Assembly (NCBI GenBank): GCA_964486295.1
Contig: CAZAMF010000003.1
Location: 1-64,000, forward strand
DNA: 64,000 bases
Direction of reading: 5' to 3'
Source of the DNA: CALBZG01 sp964486295
GTDB taxonomy: Bacteria > Bacillota > Clostridia > Peptostreptococcales > Anaerovoracaceae
Each line of letters begins with the position of its first letter. The stretch's first letter is position 1. The notes beneath the pieces are model-generated. The model worked only from the letters and a program-made list of their open reading frames with translations. It was not told where the DNA came from and did not search any database. The position numbers and the translations under genes were made by a program. Shown here in pieces: positions 48,420-56,687 of this stretch.

Positions 48420-50405
48420 ATGAATCCAAGATACCTAACAAAATCAAGATTCCAGTTGGCCCTGCAGTGTCCGGCCAAGCTATATTATGAAGGCAAGCCC
48501 GAATACGCCAACCAGAGGCTGGAGGACGAGTTCCTCGCTTCATTGGCTGAGGGCGGCTTTCAGGTGGGCGCACTAGCCAGGTGCTATTATCCTGATGGGA
48601 TACTGGTTGAGACCAAGGACCCGGAAGAGGCGCTAAAGGAGACGGGCGAACTTTTGAAGCGGGAGAACGTGACCATCTTTGAGGCGGCGATCCTCTTTAA
48701 AAACCTGTTCGTTCGAGCGGATATCCTTGTCAAGCAGGGAAATCATATGGAGCTGATCGAGGTGAAGGCAAAGTCCTTTGATCCGAACGGTGACAGCTTC
48801 CTGACGCGAAACGGCTCGATATCGGGCAGCTGGAGCGAATATCTTTATGATGTAGCCTTCCAGAAACATGTGATCCGTTCAGCCTATCCGGGGTTCAATG
48901 TTTCTGCGTACCTGATGATGGCGGATAAAAGCGCCAAGTGCCCTACGGATGGGTTGAACCAGAAGTTTCGTATTATCAAGGATGAAGGGGGACGCAAGAA
49001 AGTTGCTGTATCTTCAAGCCTGACGGAGGAGGACCTTGTCCCTCCGATCCTGGCCAGAGTCTGTGCGGATGACTGTTGCAGCCTGATATTCGGGGAAGAG
49101 TTTGTTTTCGGCGATGAAACCATGTCATTTGCCGGGTATGTGGATTTCCTGGCGGACCGCTACGCCCGGGACGAAAAAATCAATTGCGGCCCCTCCGCTG
49201 CCTGTGGCGGCTGCGAGTATAAGACAACGGAAGAAGAACAAAAGAGCGGCTTGAAAAGCGGATTCCATGAGTGCTGGAAAGAAAGCCTGGGATGGGCTGA
49301 AGAGGATTTCGTGGAGCCCACGGTGCTGGAGATCTGGAACTGCAGAAAGAAGGGCAGCTTTCTTCAGGATGGGCGGGTCAGAATGAAGGACCTGTGCCAG
49401 GAGGATATCCTGCCGAAATGCGACGGAAGACCGGGGATCTCAGCAAGTGAGCGCCAGTGGCTCCAAATCGAAAAAAGCCTCAGCCATGACAATAACCCCT
49501 GGATTGATGAAGAGAATCTGGCACGGGAGATGAACACCTGGGTTTACCCGCTGCATTTCATTGACTTCGAGACATCCATGGCGGCGATCCCATTCAACAA
49601 GGGGAGACACCCCTACGAAGGCGTGGCATTCCAGTTTTCCCATCATGTCGTCCATGAGGACGGACGGATCGAACATCAAGGCCAGTATCTGAATACAGAA
49701 CCGGGCGTTTTTCCGAACTATGAGTTCGTCAGGAGGCTGAAAGAGGAACTGGAAAAGGATCAGGGCAGCGTCTTCCGGTACGCCGCTCATGAGAACACCT
49801 ATTTGAATATGATCTACAGACAGATGCTGGACGATGCTGCGGAAATCCCCGACCGGGAAGAACTGTGCGCCTTCATCCGGTCGATCACAAAATCTGATAA
49901 AAGCAGCACGGAAAAGTGGGAAGGCCCCCGCAGAATGATCGATATGTGCGAGCTTGTGAAACGGTATTACTACGACCCGGCTACCAAGGGGTCAAATTCC
50001 ATAAAGTACGTTCTGCCGGCCATCCTTAACAGTTCAAAGTTCCTTCAGGAGAAGTACTCGCAGCCGATTTACGGAGCCAGCGCGGGCGTTGTCAGCCATA
50101 ACTACAAGGACTGGAAATGGATCGAGTATGAGGATGGCAGGGTGCTGGACCCCTACAAGCTGCTTCCCAAAATGTTTCTGGACCTGACGGACAAAGAGTG
50201 CGAGCTCCTCAGTGAAAATGAAGATATCAAGAACGGGGGAGCGGCATTGACCGCTTATGCCAGAATGCAGTTTGAAGAGATGTCGGACTACGAGCGTTCG
50301 GAGATCCGGAAGGCGCTTCTGAAATACTGCGAGCTGGATACAATGGCCATGGTCATGATCTACGAAGGCTGGCGGGAATTTGTGAGGCAGTTTTATATGG
50401 ATTGA
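48420..50405 (+). CDS. DUF2779 protein: Cas4/RecB-like Fe-S nuclease fused to a DEDD exonuclease-like domain
   Basis: The 661-residue protein has two nuclease-like parts. The first carries a PD-(D/E)xK core: Asp101 (RADIL), Glu114 and Lys116 (ELIEVKAKS). Cys residues are placed as in Cas4/AddB iron-sulfur nucleases (Cys17 near the N-terminus; Cys262, Cys265 and Cys285 later, with Cys256 nearby). The second part has DEDD exonuclease marks: HFIDFETSM (Asp382, Glu384), a RYAAHENTYLNMIY helix and CELDTMAMV (Asp640). These identify the DUF2779 family, whose biological job is not established to my knowledge. There is no helicase or CRISPR gene beside it. Confidence 0.8.
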   Translation: MNPRYLTKSRFQLALQCPAKLYYEGKPEYANQRLEDEFLASLAEGGFQVGALARCYYPDGILVETKDPEEALKETGELLKRENVTIFEAAILFKNLFVRADILVKQGNHMELIEVKAKSFDPNGDSFLTRNGSISGSWSEYLYDVAFQKHVIRSAYPGFNVSAYLMMADKSAKCPTDGLNQKFRIIKDEGGRKKVAVSSSLTEEDLVPPILARVCADDCCSLIFGEEFVFGDETMSFAGYVDFLADRYARDEKINCGPSAACGGCEYKTTEEEQKSGLKSGFHECWKESLGWAEEDFVEPTVLEIWNCRKKGSFLQDGRVRMKDLCQEDILPKCDGRPGISASERQWLQIEKSLSHDNNPWIDEENLAREMNTWVYPLHFIDFETSMAAIPFNKGRHPYEGVAFQFSHHVVHEDGRIEHQGQYLNTEPGVFPNYEFVRRLKEELEKDQGSVFRYAAHENTYLNMIYRQMLDDAAEIPDREELCAFIRSITKSDKSSTEKWEGPRRMIDMCELVKRYYYDPATKGSNSIKYVLPAILNSSKFLQEKYSQPIYGASAGVVSHNYKDWKWIEYEDGRVLDPYKLLPKMFLDLTDKECELLSENEDIKNGGAALTAYARMQFEEMSDYERSEIRKALLKYCELDTMAMVMIYEGWREFVRQFYMD

Positions 50406-50424
50406 ATTTTTACAAGGAGCAGCG

Positions 50425-50619
50425 ATGGGAGAAAATGATGACTACGGATATTTTGGAGAGGGCGATGAGGGTTACGCGCATTATGTAGCCGCATCAGGCG
50501 AAGATGGAGCCGAGGAGCACGACGAGGACGCTCATCATCGGGTAAAGCCCAATAACGGCTGTCTGATTGCGCTCTTTGTTGTTTTGGCTATATTAGCTAT
50601 TATAAAAGCTTTGAGTTGA
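50425..50619 (+). CDS. small acidic membrane-anchored protein
   Basis: ATG 50425 follows AAGGAGCAGCG, a good ribosome binding site, 19 bases after the nuclease gene. The 64-residue product has an acidic, Gly/Asp/Glu-rich N-terminal half (YFGEGDEGYAHYVAAS...EEHDEDAHH) and one C-terminal hydrophobic segment (CLIALFVVLAILAIIKAL), so it is probably tail-anchored. No family is recognised. Co-transcription with the nuclease gene is likely from spacing, but a functional link is unknown. Confidence 0.6.
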   Translation: MGENDDYGYFGEGDEGYAHYVAASGEDGAEEHDEDAHHRVKPNNGCLIALFVVLAILAIIKALS

Positions 50620-50715
50620 ATGTCAGGAGAGAACGTCCTGCATCTCCACAACAGTTTGGCTTGAAGGTTCAATCGATAATATGTTAATATTAATTTGTAT
50701 GACGAAAGGGACCAG

Positions 50716-51090
50716 ATGTTTTTTATCGGAGTGTTTGGAATACAGGCGAAGGAAGAAAAAATCGAAACCGGGGGCAGGATCACTTGCCCTTCTTGTGATG
50801 CAGAAACAAAAATAGAACTCGTGAAATCCTATTCCTACTTCCACGTTTTCTTCATCCCGACATTCAAGTGGGATATCAGGTATTATGTCCATACAGGCTG
50901 CTGCGGCAGTGTGTACGAGCTGGACCCAGACATCGGCATGCAGTTTGAAAGGGGTGGGAATCCCGAAATCAGGCCGGAGGACCTTCGAAGGATCGACCGT
51001 TATCTTCCCTATAAGACCTGCCCTGATTGCGGAGCCCAGGTGGACTCGCATTACAACTTCTGCCCGAACTGCGGGAAGAAGATCGATTAG
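50716..51090 (+). CDS. zinc-ribbon domain protein
   Basis: ATG 50716 follows AAAGGGA and gives 124 residues; an upstream ATG at 50695 has no site. Two zinc ribbons are seen: ITCPSCDAETKIEL near the N-terminus, paired with YVHTGCCGSVYEL, and CPDCGAQVDSHYNFCPNCGKKID at the C-terminus. The middle segment SYSYFHVFFIPTFKWDIRYYV is a known zinc-ribbon/zinc-finger family core found in Bacillota. It is a binding protein of unknown partner. It precedes galE by 24 bases and may share its transcript. Confidence 0.75.
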   Translation: MFFIGVFGIQAKEEKIETGGRITCPSCDAETKIELVKSYSYFHVFFIPTFKWDIRYYVHTGCCGSVYELDPDIGMQFERGGNPEIRPEDLRRIDRYLPYKTCPDCGAQVDSHYNFCPNCGKKID

Positions 51091-51114
51091 CTTGGTGAAG
51101 GAGGTTCTTGCAGG

Positions 51115-52110
51115 ATGAACATACTCGTTACCGGCGGCGCCGGATATATAGGATCCCATACTGTAGTGGCTCTGCTGGAAGCAGGCCATCTGGTGATCGT
51201 TGCTGATAATCTCAGCAACAGCAAGGCGGAAACCCTGGACAGGATCAGGGAGATTACCGGCCGCAAAGTCGATTTCTATAAAATCGACGTAACGGACCAG
51301 GAAGCTGTCCACAAGATCTTCGACTATCACAACCTGGATGCCGTCATTCATTTTGCTGGCTTCAAGGCGGTGGGGGAATCTGTCGAAAAGCCGCTGGACT
51401 ATTATCACAACAACCTTTTGAGCACCATGGTCCTGGCTGAAGCTTGCCTGAAATATGGTGTTACAAAGTTCGTCTTCAGCTCCTCGGCTACAGTGTACGG
51501 GGAGAATCAAGTGCCGTTCGTGGAGGGCATGTCGCTGCTGCCGGCCTCCAACCCTTACGGAAGGACAAAAGCCATTAGCGAGCAGATCCTTATGGACGCC
51601 GCGAAAGCGAACCCGGATTTTTCCGTTTCCCTGCTGCGGTATTTCAATCCGGTGGGCGCCCATGAAAGCGGCCTGATCGGCGAATCGCCCAACGGCGTCC
51701 CCAACAATCTGATGCCGTATATCACCCAGGTTGCGAAAGGCAAGCTGCAAAAATTGAGGATCTTCGGAAACGATTATCCCACAACGGATGGCACTGGGGT
51801 ACGGGACTACATCCATGTGATGGATCTGGCCGAGGGCCATGTGGCGGCTCTTGAAAAACTGACAGCGGGCATCCACGTCTACAATCTCGGCACCGGCCGT
51901 GGGACCAGCGTGCTGGAGCTGCTGAGAGCTTTTGAACAAGCAAACGGCATCCTGGTGCTTTACGAAATGGCGGCCAGAAGACCCGGGGATATTGCGGAAT
52001 GCTATGCCGATGCGGGGAAAGCGCAGCTGGAGCTGGGCTGGAAAGCGAAGCGGGGCATCGTGGAGATGTGCCGGGACGCATGGCATTTTGAGAAAGGCCT
52101 GCCGGAATGA
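51115..52110 (+). CDS. galE: UDP-glucose 4-epimerase
   Basis: The 331-residue protein has the extended SDR cofactor loop TGGAGYIGSH (residues 6-15) and the catalytic Tyr148-x3-Lys152 in NPYGRTKA. Substrate-binding stretches follow: LLRYFNPVGAHESGLIGE and the typical TTDGTGVRDYIHVMDLAEGHVAAL. It interconverts UDP-glucose and UDP-galactose. The gene directly precedes the Wzz/BY-kinase pair, so it probably serves surface polysaccharide synthesis. GTGAAGGAGG sits before ATG 51115. The G+C-rich coding strand produces long frames on the opposite strand, which are not genes. Confidence 0.95.
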   Translation: MNILVTGGAGYIGSHTVVALLEAGHLVIVADNLSNSKAETLDRIREITGRKVDFYKIDVTDQEAVHKIFDYHNLDAVIHFAGFKAVGESVEKPLDYYHNNLLSTMVLAEACLKYGVTKFVFSSSATVYGENQVPFVEGMSLLPASNPYGRTKAISEQILMDAAKANPDFSVSLLRYFNPVGAHESGLIGESPNGVPNNLMPYITQVAKGKLQKLRIFGNDYPTTDGTGVRDYIHVMDLAEGHVAALEKLTAGIHVYNLGTGRGTSVLELLRAFEQANGILVLYEMAARRPGDIAECYADAGKAQLELGWKAKRGIVEMCRDAWHFEKGLPE

Positions 52111-52122
52111 CCTTCTGCTATC

Positions 52123-52152
52123 TTGTGCGGGGTGGGCCGTATAGGGTATAAT
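52123..52152 (+). promoter_or_regulatory. possible promoter of the Wzz/BY-kinase operon
   Basis: TTGTGC (52123-52128), 18 bases, TATAAT (52147-52152), between galE and the Wzz gene. The -10 matches consensus; the -35 is weak. Confidence 0.5.
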
Positions 52153-52198
52153 AGGAAACGGACCGTATGACAGGAAAAATGTAAAGGAGCACTTTTTT

Positions 52199-52909
52199 AT
52201 GCAGCCTGATAACGAGATGGAGATCGAATATTCCTTATCGGAAATCTTTTCGATTCTGGTCAAAAGAGCCTGGCTCATCGTGCTTTGCGTTGTGATTTTC
52301 ACAGCCGGGGCATTCGTGTTGACCAGCTATGTGATCGATAAAAAATATACCGCGTCGGTATCCATGTATGTGGCCCCGAACAGCGACAACGTGGATGTGC
52401 TGGCTTCCCTGAGCGAATTGAATTACGCCCAGGAGGTCGTGAATACCTATATCGAGATATTGAAAACCAACAGCTTCATGACGTCGGTGGCCTATGCCAG
52501 CGGACTCGGCTATTCCCGGAAGGACCTTTCGGGAATGATTGAGATCAACGCCGTGAACGACACCGAGATCTTCATGGTGGAAGTGACCACGGAGGACCCG
52601 GATCATTCTCTGGTTCTTGCCAACACCATCGCGCAGATGGCCCCGCAGAAGATCATCGAGATCAAGGATGCGGATGCGGTCAGGGTGGTGGATCCCGCCG
52701 TACTTCCTCTAGAACCTAGCTCTCCGAATGTGCTGAAGAACACCGCTATCGGACTGGCCATCGGGCTGATGGCCGGCATCATGCTGGCGTTCCTACTGGA
52801 AATGCTGGATAAGAGGGTGAAGAGCGAAGAGGATATCATGAAGCGTTACAATATACCGGTTCTCGGGTCTGTACCGAGATTCGAGAAACAGGGGAATAAA
52901 GGGATATGA
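52199..52909 (+). CDS. Wzz/YveK-type polysaccharide co-polymerase (BY-kinase modulator)
   Basis: The 236-residue protein has two TM helices that bracket a periplasm-like external domain: KRAWLIVLCVVIFTAGAFVLTSYVI (about 22-46) and a second near residue 180 (AIGLAIGLMAGIMLAFLLEML). The C-terminal motif KRVKSEEDIMKRYNIPVLGSVP is the usual contact with the cognate kinase. Such CapA/YveK proteins control chain length and activate the tyrosine kinase. It overlaps the kinase gene by four bases (ATGA). Confidence 0.9.
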   Translation: MQPDNEMEIEYSLSEIFSILVKRAWLIVLCVVIFTAGAFVLTSYVIDKKYTASVSMYVAPNSDNVDVLASLSELNYAQEVVNTYIEILKTNSFMTSVAYASGLGYSRKDLSGMIEINAVNDTEIFMVEVTTEDPDHSLVLANTIAQMAPQKIIEIKDADAVRVVDPAVLPLEPSSPNVLKNTAIGLAIGLMAGIMLAFLLEMLDKRVKSEEDIMKRYNIPVLGSVPRFEKQGNKGI

Positions 52910-53694
52910 GAACAAAAGGTGCCAATAAAAAGGTGAAGAACAGAGCGCGGAGGGTGCATGATTTTCTGGATCATTCTACGGACTTCGCGGTGGCCGAGGC
53001 ATATAAGACGATCCGTACCAATCTGATGTTCGCGCTGCCGAAATCCGGCTGCAAGAAGATCATCGTGACCAGCTCCGTGCCGAAGGAAGGGAAGAGCACC
53101 AGCGTCACCAATCTGGCGATCACGCTGGCCCAGGCCAATGCCCGGGTGCTGCTCATCGACTGCGACATGCGCAAACCCTTCGTCCATAAGATCTTCAGGA
53201 TGAAGGCCATACCGGGCCTGTCCGACGTGCTGGGCGGCATGTGCGGTCTCGCGGATGCCATACAGGCAACTGAGCATTCGTCTCTGATGGTGATCTGTTC
53301 CGGTACGATCCCGCCGAACCCGGGAGAGCTTCTGGGCAGCGCGGTGATGGCGGACATGATCGATTTTCTGGACAGCAAGTTCGACTATATCCTGCTGGAT
53401 ACGCCGCCTGTGAACCTGGTGGCGGATACGCTGAGTCTCACAAAGATCGCTGACGGCGTGGTGATGGTGGCCCGCCAGGATGTGACTCTGCATCCGGAGT
53501 TCGCCAAAGCTCTATCCAGCCTGGAATTTGCCGGCGCCAAGGTGCTGGGTGTCATCATGAACGACGTGGAAAACAGCCGGGGATACGGCTATAAGAAGTA
53601 TAAATACAACTACAAATACGCGGGCTATTATGATTTCTACAAGGAGCCCGAAAAGGAACCAATAAAGGAACCTGCTACATTGTCAACCAAATAA
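52906..53694 (+). CDS. bacterial tyrosine kinase (CpsD/CapB/YwqD type)
   Basis: The 262-residue cytoplasmic kinase has Walker A SSVPKEGKST, the variant LLIDCDMRKP (A') and Walker B-like YILLDTPPV. The C-terminus bears a run of tyrosines (YGYKKYKYNYKYAGYY, about residues 226-242) for autophosphorylation. It requires the Wzz partner and controls capsule or exopolysaccharide assembly. No glycosyltransferase, flippase or polymerase genes follow; only galE lies just upstream. Its last codons include half of a BirA-type operator for the biotin genes. Confidence 0.9.
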   Translation: MRTKGANKKVKNRARRVHDFLDHSTDFAVAEAYKTIRTNLMFALPKSGCKKIIVTSSVPKEGKSTSVTNLAITLAQANARVLLIDCDMRKPFVHKIFRMKAIPGLSDVLGGMCGLADAIQATEHSSLMVICSGTIPPNPGELLGSAVMADMIDFLDSKFDYILLDTPPVNLVADTLSLTKIADGVVMVARQDVTLHPEFAKALSSLEFAGAKVLGVIMNDVENSRGYGYKKYKYNYKYAGYYDFYKEPEKEPIKEPATLSTK

Positions 53695-53733
53695 CAATAT
53701 CGGGTTGACAATCCTTCCGGTGTGCAATATAAT
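53680..53733 (+). promoter_or_regulatory. bioYB promoter with BirA-type operator
   Basis: TTGTCAACC (53680-53688) and GGTTGACAA (53703-53711) are perfect 9-bp inverted repeats with 14 bases between, the pattern of Bacillota BirA operators. The right arm contains the -35 TTGACA (53705-53710); 17 bases later is TATAAT (53728-53733). The left arm is inside the last codons of the tyrosine kinase gene. Biotin-loaded BirA should thus block the promoter. Confidence 0.85.
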
Positions 53734-53780
53734 CCTATTATTATCATCAGATTTGATTATGCATCGGAAAGGAATTTGCT

Positions 53781-54335
53781 ATGAGAAACCAAAAAACAAC
53801 GAATCTTACACTGATCGGTCTCATGACTGCAGTTACCTGCATTCTGGGGCCGCTTTCTATTGTGATCCCGATTTCACCAGTGCCGATCTCCTTCACCAAC
53901 CTGGCTATTTACTTGACAGTGATCCTGCTTGGCTGCAAGAAGGGCACCATCTCCTACCTGGTCTATCTGTTCATTGGCTTTGTAGGCGTACCGGTATTCT
54001 CCAACTTCACAGGGGGCCCGGGCAAACTGCTGGGACCGACTGGCGGATACCTGATTGGATTCATCTTCATGGCACTGATTGCCGGATATTTCGTGGATAA
54101 ATTCCCTGGCAAGCTTCATATGTATGCAGTTGGTATGGTCCTCGGGACCCTCGTGACCTATGCCATGGGTACTGCATGGCTGGCATACCAGGCCAACCTG
54201 AGCTTCCAGGCGGCACTGTTTGCAGGCGTGATCCCATATATCCCGGGAGACCTGGCCAAGATTGTTCTGGCGACAGCCGTAGGCAGCACGGTGAAAAAGC
54301 GCGTGTTGAAGGCGGGATACCTGTATGGAAACTAG
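53781..54335 (+). CDS. bioY: biotin transporter substrate-binding subunit BioY
   Basis: The 184-residue protein has six TM helices and BioY motifs: PISPVPISFTNLAIYLTVILLG, GCKKGTISYLVYLFIGFVGVPVFSNFTGGPGKLLGPTGGYLIGF and IPYIPGDLAKIVLATAVG. It binds biotin as an ECF-transporter S component; the energising units (EcfAAT) are not in this window, so a shared ECF module elsewhere is expected. AAAGG precedes ATG 53781. It overlaps bioB by 11 bases. The BirA operator upstream fits this role. Confidence 0.95.
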   Translation: MRNQKTTNLTLIGLMTAVTCILGPLSIVIPISPVPISFTNLAIYLTVILLGCKKGTISYLVYLFIGFVGVPVFSNFTGGPGKLLGPTGGYLIGFIFMALIAGYFVDKFPGKLHMYAVGMVLGTLVTYAMGTAWLAYQANLSFQAALFAGVIPYIPGDLAKIVLATAVGSTVKKRVLKAGYLYGN

Positions 54336-55371
54336 AGAGACAGAGGACATTAAGACAGAAGGCAACAGGACTGAAATAAGAAGTGCGGAAAAAACAGAGA
54401 CCCTAAAGCTGGCCCTGGAGATCATCAATGGGAGAAGGCTTACACGGGACGATGACTTGAGTTTCTTTGCCACGACCGATCTGGAAGCGCTTTGCAGTGC
54501 AGCGGACGAGATCCGCACTGCGCTCTGCGGCAATGACGTGGATCTTTGCTCCATCATCAACGGGAGAAGTGGAAGGTGCAGCGAGGATTGCAAATTCTGT
54601 GCCCAGAGCAGCCACAATTGCACGGGAGTGGAAGAATACGGTTTTCTTAATCAAGATGTGATTCTAAAGGACTGTAGAATGCATGAGGCGAAGGGCGTTC
54701 ATCGCTATTCCATCGTCACAGCGGGAAAGACCCTTGCAGGCCGGGACCTGGAGAATGCCTGCCGGGCTTATCAGGCTATGAGCAGGGAATGCGGCATCGG
54801 ACTTTGCGCTTCCCACGGTCTCCTGACGGAGGAGGCGTTCCTGGCGCTGAAGGAAAGCGGCGTCAGCAACTATCATGAAAATATTGAGACATCAAAGAGG
54901 AATTTTCCGAATATCTGCACGACCCATACCTACGAAGAAAAGATCGACTGCATCAGACGGGCGCAAAGGGCTGGTTTCAATGTCTGTTCCGGTGGGATCA
55001 TCGGAATGGGCGAGACTTTCGAGGATCGTCTGGATATGGCTGTAAGCCTGTCGGAACTGGGTATCCGATCCATTCCAATCAACGCGCTGATGCCGATCCC
55101 GGGGACTCCTTATGAGGATATGGAGCAGCTGACCGAGGATGAGATCCTCAGGACCATCGCTATGTTCCGTTTCCTTAACCCCCAAGCATGGATCCGGCTG
55201 GCTGCAGGTAGAAGCTTGATGGAGGATTCCGGCAGAAAAGCATTCCGCTCCGGCGCAAACGCCACCATTACGGGGGATCTTCTCACGACTTCCGGGAACA
55301 ATATCGAGCAGGACAAAGCGATGCTATCCGGCATGGGCTTCAGTCTGACTCGCCAAGCTCCTCTCTCATGA
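54325..55371 (+). CDS. bioB: biotin synthase, variant lacking one [2Fe-2S]-type Cys
   Basis: The 348-residue radical SAM enzyme has the 4Fe-4S site CSEDCKFC (Cys85, Cys89, Cys92) and BioB marks NYHENIETS, NVCSGGIIGMGE and IRLAAGR. Ligands of the second cluster of E. coli BioB (Cys97, Cys128, Cys188, Arg260) correspond here to Ser129 (HRYSIV), Cys161 (LCASHG), Cys221 and Arg291. One Cys is thus replaced, and an extra Cys99 (SHNCTG) is present. This fits the anaerobe-type BioB reported to use a different auxiliary cluster. No bioA, bioD or bioF is nearby. Confidence 0.85.
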   Translation: METRETEDIKTEGNRTEIRSAEKTETLKLALEIINGRRLTRDDDLSFFATTDLEALCSAADEIRTALCGNDVDLCSIINGRSGRCSEDCKFCAQSSHNCTGVEEYGFLNQDVILKDCRMHEAKGVHRYSIVTAGKTLAGRDLENACRAYQAMSRECGIGLCASHGLLTEEAFLALKESGVSNYHENIETSKRNFPNICTTHTYEEKIDCIRRAQRAGFNVCSGGIIGMGETFEDRLDMAVSLSELGIRSIPINALMPIPGTPYEDMEQLTEDEILRTIAMFRFLNPQAWIRLAAGRSLMEDSGRKAFRSGANATITGDLLTTSGNNIEQDKAMLSGMGFSLTRQAPLS

Positions 55372-55972
55372 CATTGATGAGGTGGTACACGATCATGGCC
55401 GTCATGCCCCAGATGGCATAGCAGTCATATCGATAGATCAGTACGGTACTCCTGCCTTTTCTCCAGTTGTAGCCTCCTTCTGCATTGATCATCTCGTAAG
55501 GGAAATCATCGGAGACCTGAGGCAGGACATCGAACTGGTAAGTGACCGGTTTGTTTTCCATAAAAAATTTCAGCGGCACCATAAAAACCTCCTTCACCTC
55601 ATCCTGGCTGACCTGCAGGCTCATGGCTGTTTCATAATCCATGACGCCCAGGAACGGATACAGGGTGAAGTTGCTGTAGGTATGCAGGTAGTCCAACTGG
55701 CCGATGCAGCGGATCTGCTCCGGCGTGATTTGGAGTTCCTCGCAGGTTTCGCGGATGGCACACTCCTTCATGGTTTCGTCTTCCTCCCGCCGGCCTCCCG
55801 GAAAGCACACTTCGTGAGGCTGCCTCTTCAGCCCTTCCGCGCGCACCTCAAACAGGAGAAACATCTCGTCCCCTTTTTTCACCAGCGGCACCATGACGGC
55901 ATAATATCGATAGGTCCCCAGCGGGACCGGTTTTCTGTTTTCAAACACCTTTTCAAAATCGTCAAGTTTCAT
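55340..55972 (-). CDS. Nudix hydrolase (CoA pyrophosphatase-like)
   Basis: The 210-residue protein has the Nudix box GGRREEDETMKECAIRETCEEL (G-x5-E-x7-REUxEE) after VCFP, with the preceding LLFEVRAEGLKRQPHEVCFPGG pattern of the CoA/acyl-CoA pyrophosphatase group (NudL-like; related UPF0035 motif LKRQPHE). It likely hydrolyses CoA or a nucleotide-sugar-type pyrophosphate. The last 32 bases overlap the end of bioB in a convergent arrangement. No T-run terminator is visible between them. Confidence 0.85.
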   Translation of the reverse strand: MKLDDFEKVFENRKPVPLGTYRYYAVMVPLVKKGDEMFLLFEVRAEGLKRQPHEVCFPGGRREEDETMKECAIRETCEELQITPEQIRCIGQLDYLHTYSNFTLYPFLGVMDYETAMSLQVSQDEVKEVFMVPLKFFMENKPVTYQFDVLPQVSDDFPYEMINAEGGYNWRKGRSTVLIYRYDCYAIWGMTAMIVYHLINVMREELGESD

Positions 55973-56154
55973 TGTGAAACACCTCTTTCCCAGCTAACTC
56001 TGGCTCAATTGTAACAAATATCGCGGGCAGTAACAATCGATGCGGCATCTTTTTTGCGGGCCGTTTTTGTGTTTATATACGCTTATATTTGTGTATAAAA
56101 AAGTATAACAAATTATATAGTCGTCTATATTCAATATAAGTTGGAGGTGGAAGG

Positions 56155-56613
56155 ATGAACGAAATAAAGAAATTTGAAAAGAATTTTTTCGATGTTCCTT
56201 CAATATTTGAGGATAGCTTGTTTCCAAGCTACAGCTCATTCATGAAGGACATGTTCAAAAAGTGGCCGAAGGGCGATCTGCTTGCACCTTTTAAGACGGA
56301 CCTAAAGGAAGAGCCCGACAAGTACATCTTGGAGGCCGAACTTCCGGGATTCGCAAAGGAAGAGATCAAGATCAGTCTGGACGGCGACAACCTGACCATC
56401 AGCGCGGAACACAAGACTGAGGAAAAATCCGAAGAAAAAGGCAAGTATATCAGGCAGGAAAGATATTACGGCTCCTATAGGAGGACATTCGATGCCGGCG
56501 CCATCAAAACAGATGACATCAAGGCCGAATACAAAGACGGAGTACTGAAGCTGGAACTGCCGAAGAAAGAGCCTACACCGGAAAAAGAAGCAAAAACCAT
56601 CGAAGTCAGATAG
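56155..56613 (+). CDS. small heat shock protein Hsp20
   Basis: The 152-residue protein has the alpha-crystallin domain with PFKTDLKEEPDKYILEAELPGFAKEEIKISLDGDNLTISAEH and a C-terminal AEYKDGVLKLELPKKE (GVLxLxLPK). The N-terminal part is aromatic, FFDVPSIFEDSLF. It binds unfolding proteins as an oligomer without ATP. GGAGGTGG precedes ATG 56155. No CIRCE element was found upstream; a terminator follows. Confidence 0.95.
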   Translation: MNEIKKFEKNFFDVPSIFEDSLFPSYSSFMKDMFKKWPKGDLLAPFKTDLKEEPDKYILEAELPGFAKEEIKISLDGDNLTISAEHKTEEKSEEKGKYIRQERYYGSYRRTFDAGAIKTDDIKAEYKDGVLKLELPKKEPTPEKEAKTIEVR

Positions 56614-56646
56614 TGCTGAGGATCAGCGGTTAACAGAGGAACAGAC

Positions 56647-56679
56647 AACACCGGTACGCGAAAGCGTCCGGTGTTTTCT
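56647..56679 (+). terminator. rho-independent terminator after hsp20
   Basis: AACACCGG-T-ACGC (56647-56659), GAAA tetraloop, GCGTCCGGTGTT (56664-56675), with the T at 56655 bulged and T's following. It lies between the hsp20 gene and the convergent EamA gene. Confidence 0.85.
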
Positions 56680-56687
56680 CTTGCCGG

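Noticed and set aside
50623..52302. 559-codon open frame on the minus strand over the zinc-ribbon gene and galE
   Set aside because: The plus strand shows clear galE and zinc-ribbon motifs over the same bases, and the minus-strand translation has no recognisable domain. It is a consequence of G+C-rich codon use.
53874..54623. 249-codon minus-strand frame over bioY-bioB
   Set aside because: It is antisense to two unmistakable genes with a BirA operator, and its product is low-complexity Ser/Leu-rich.
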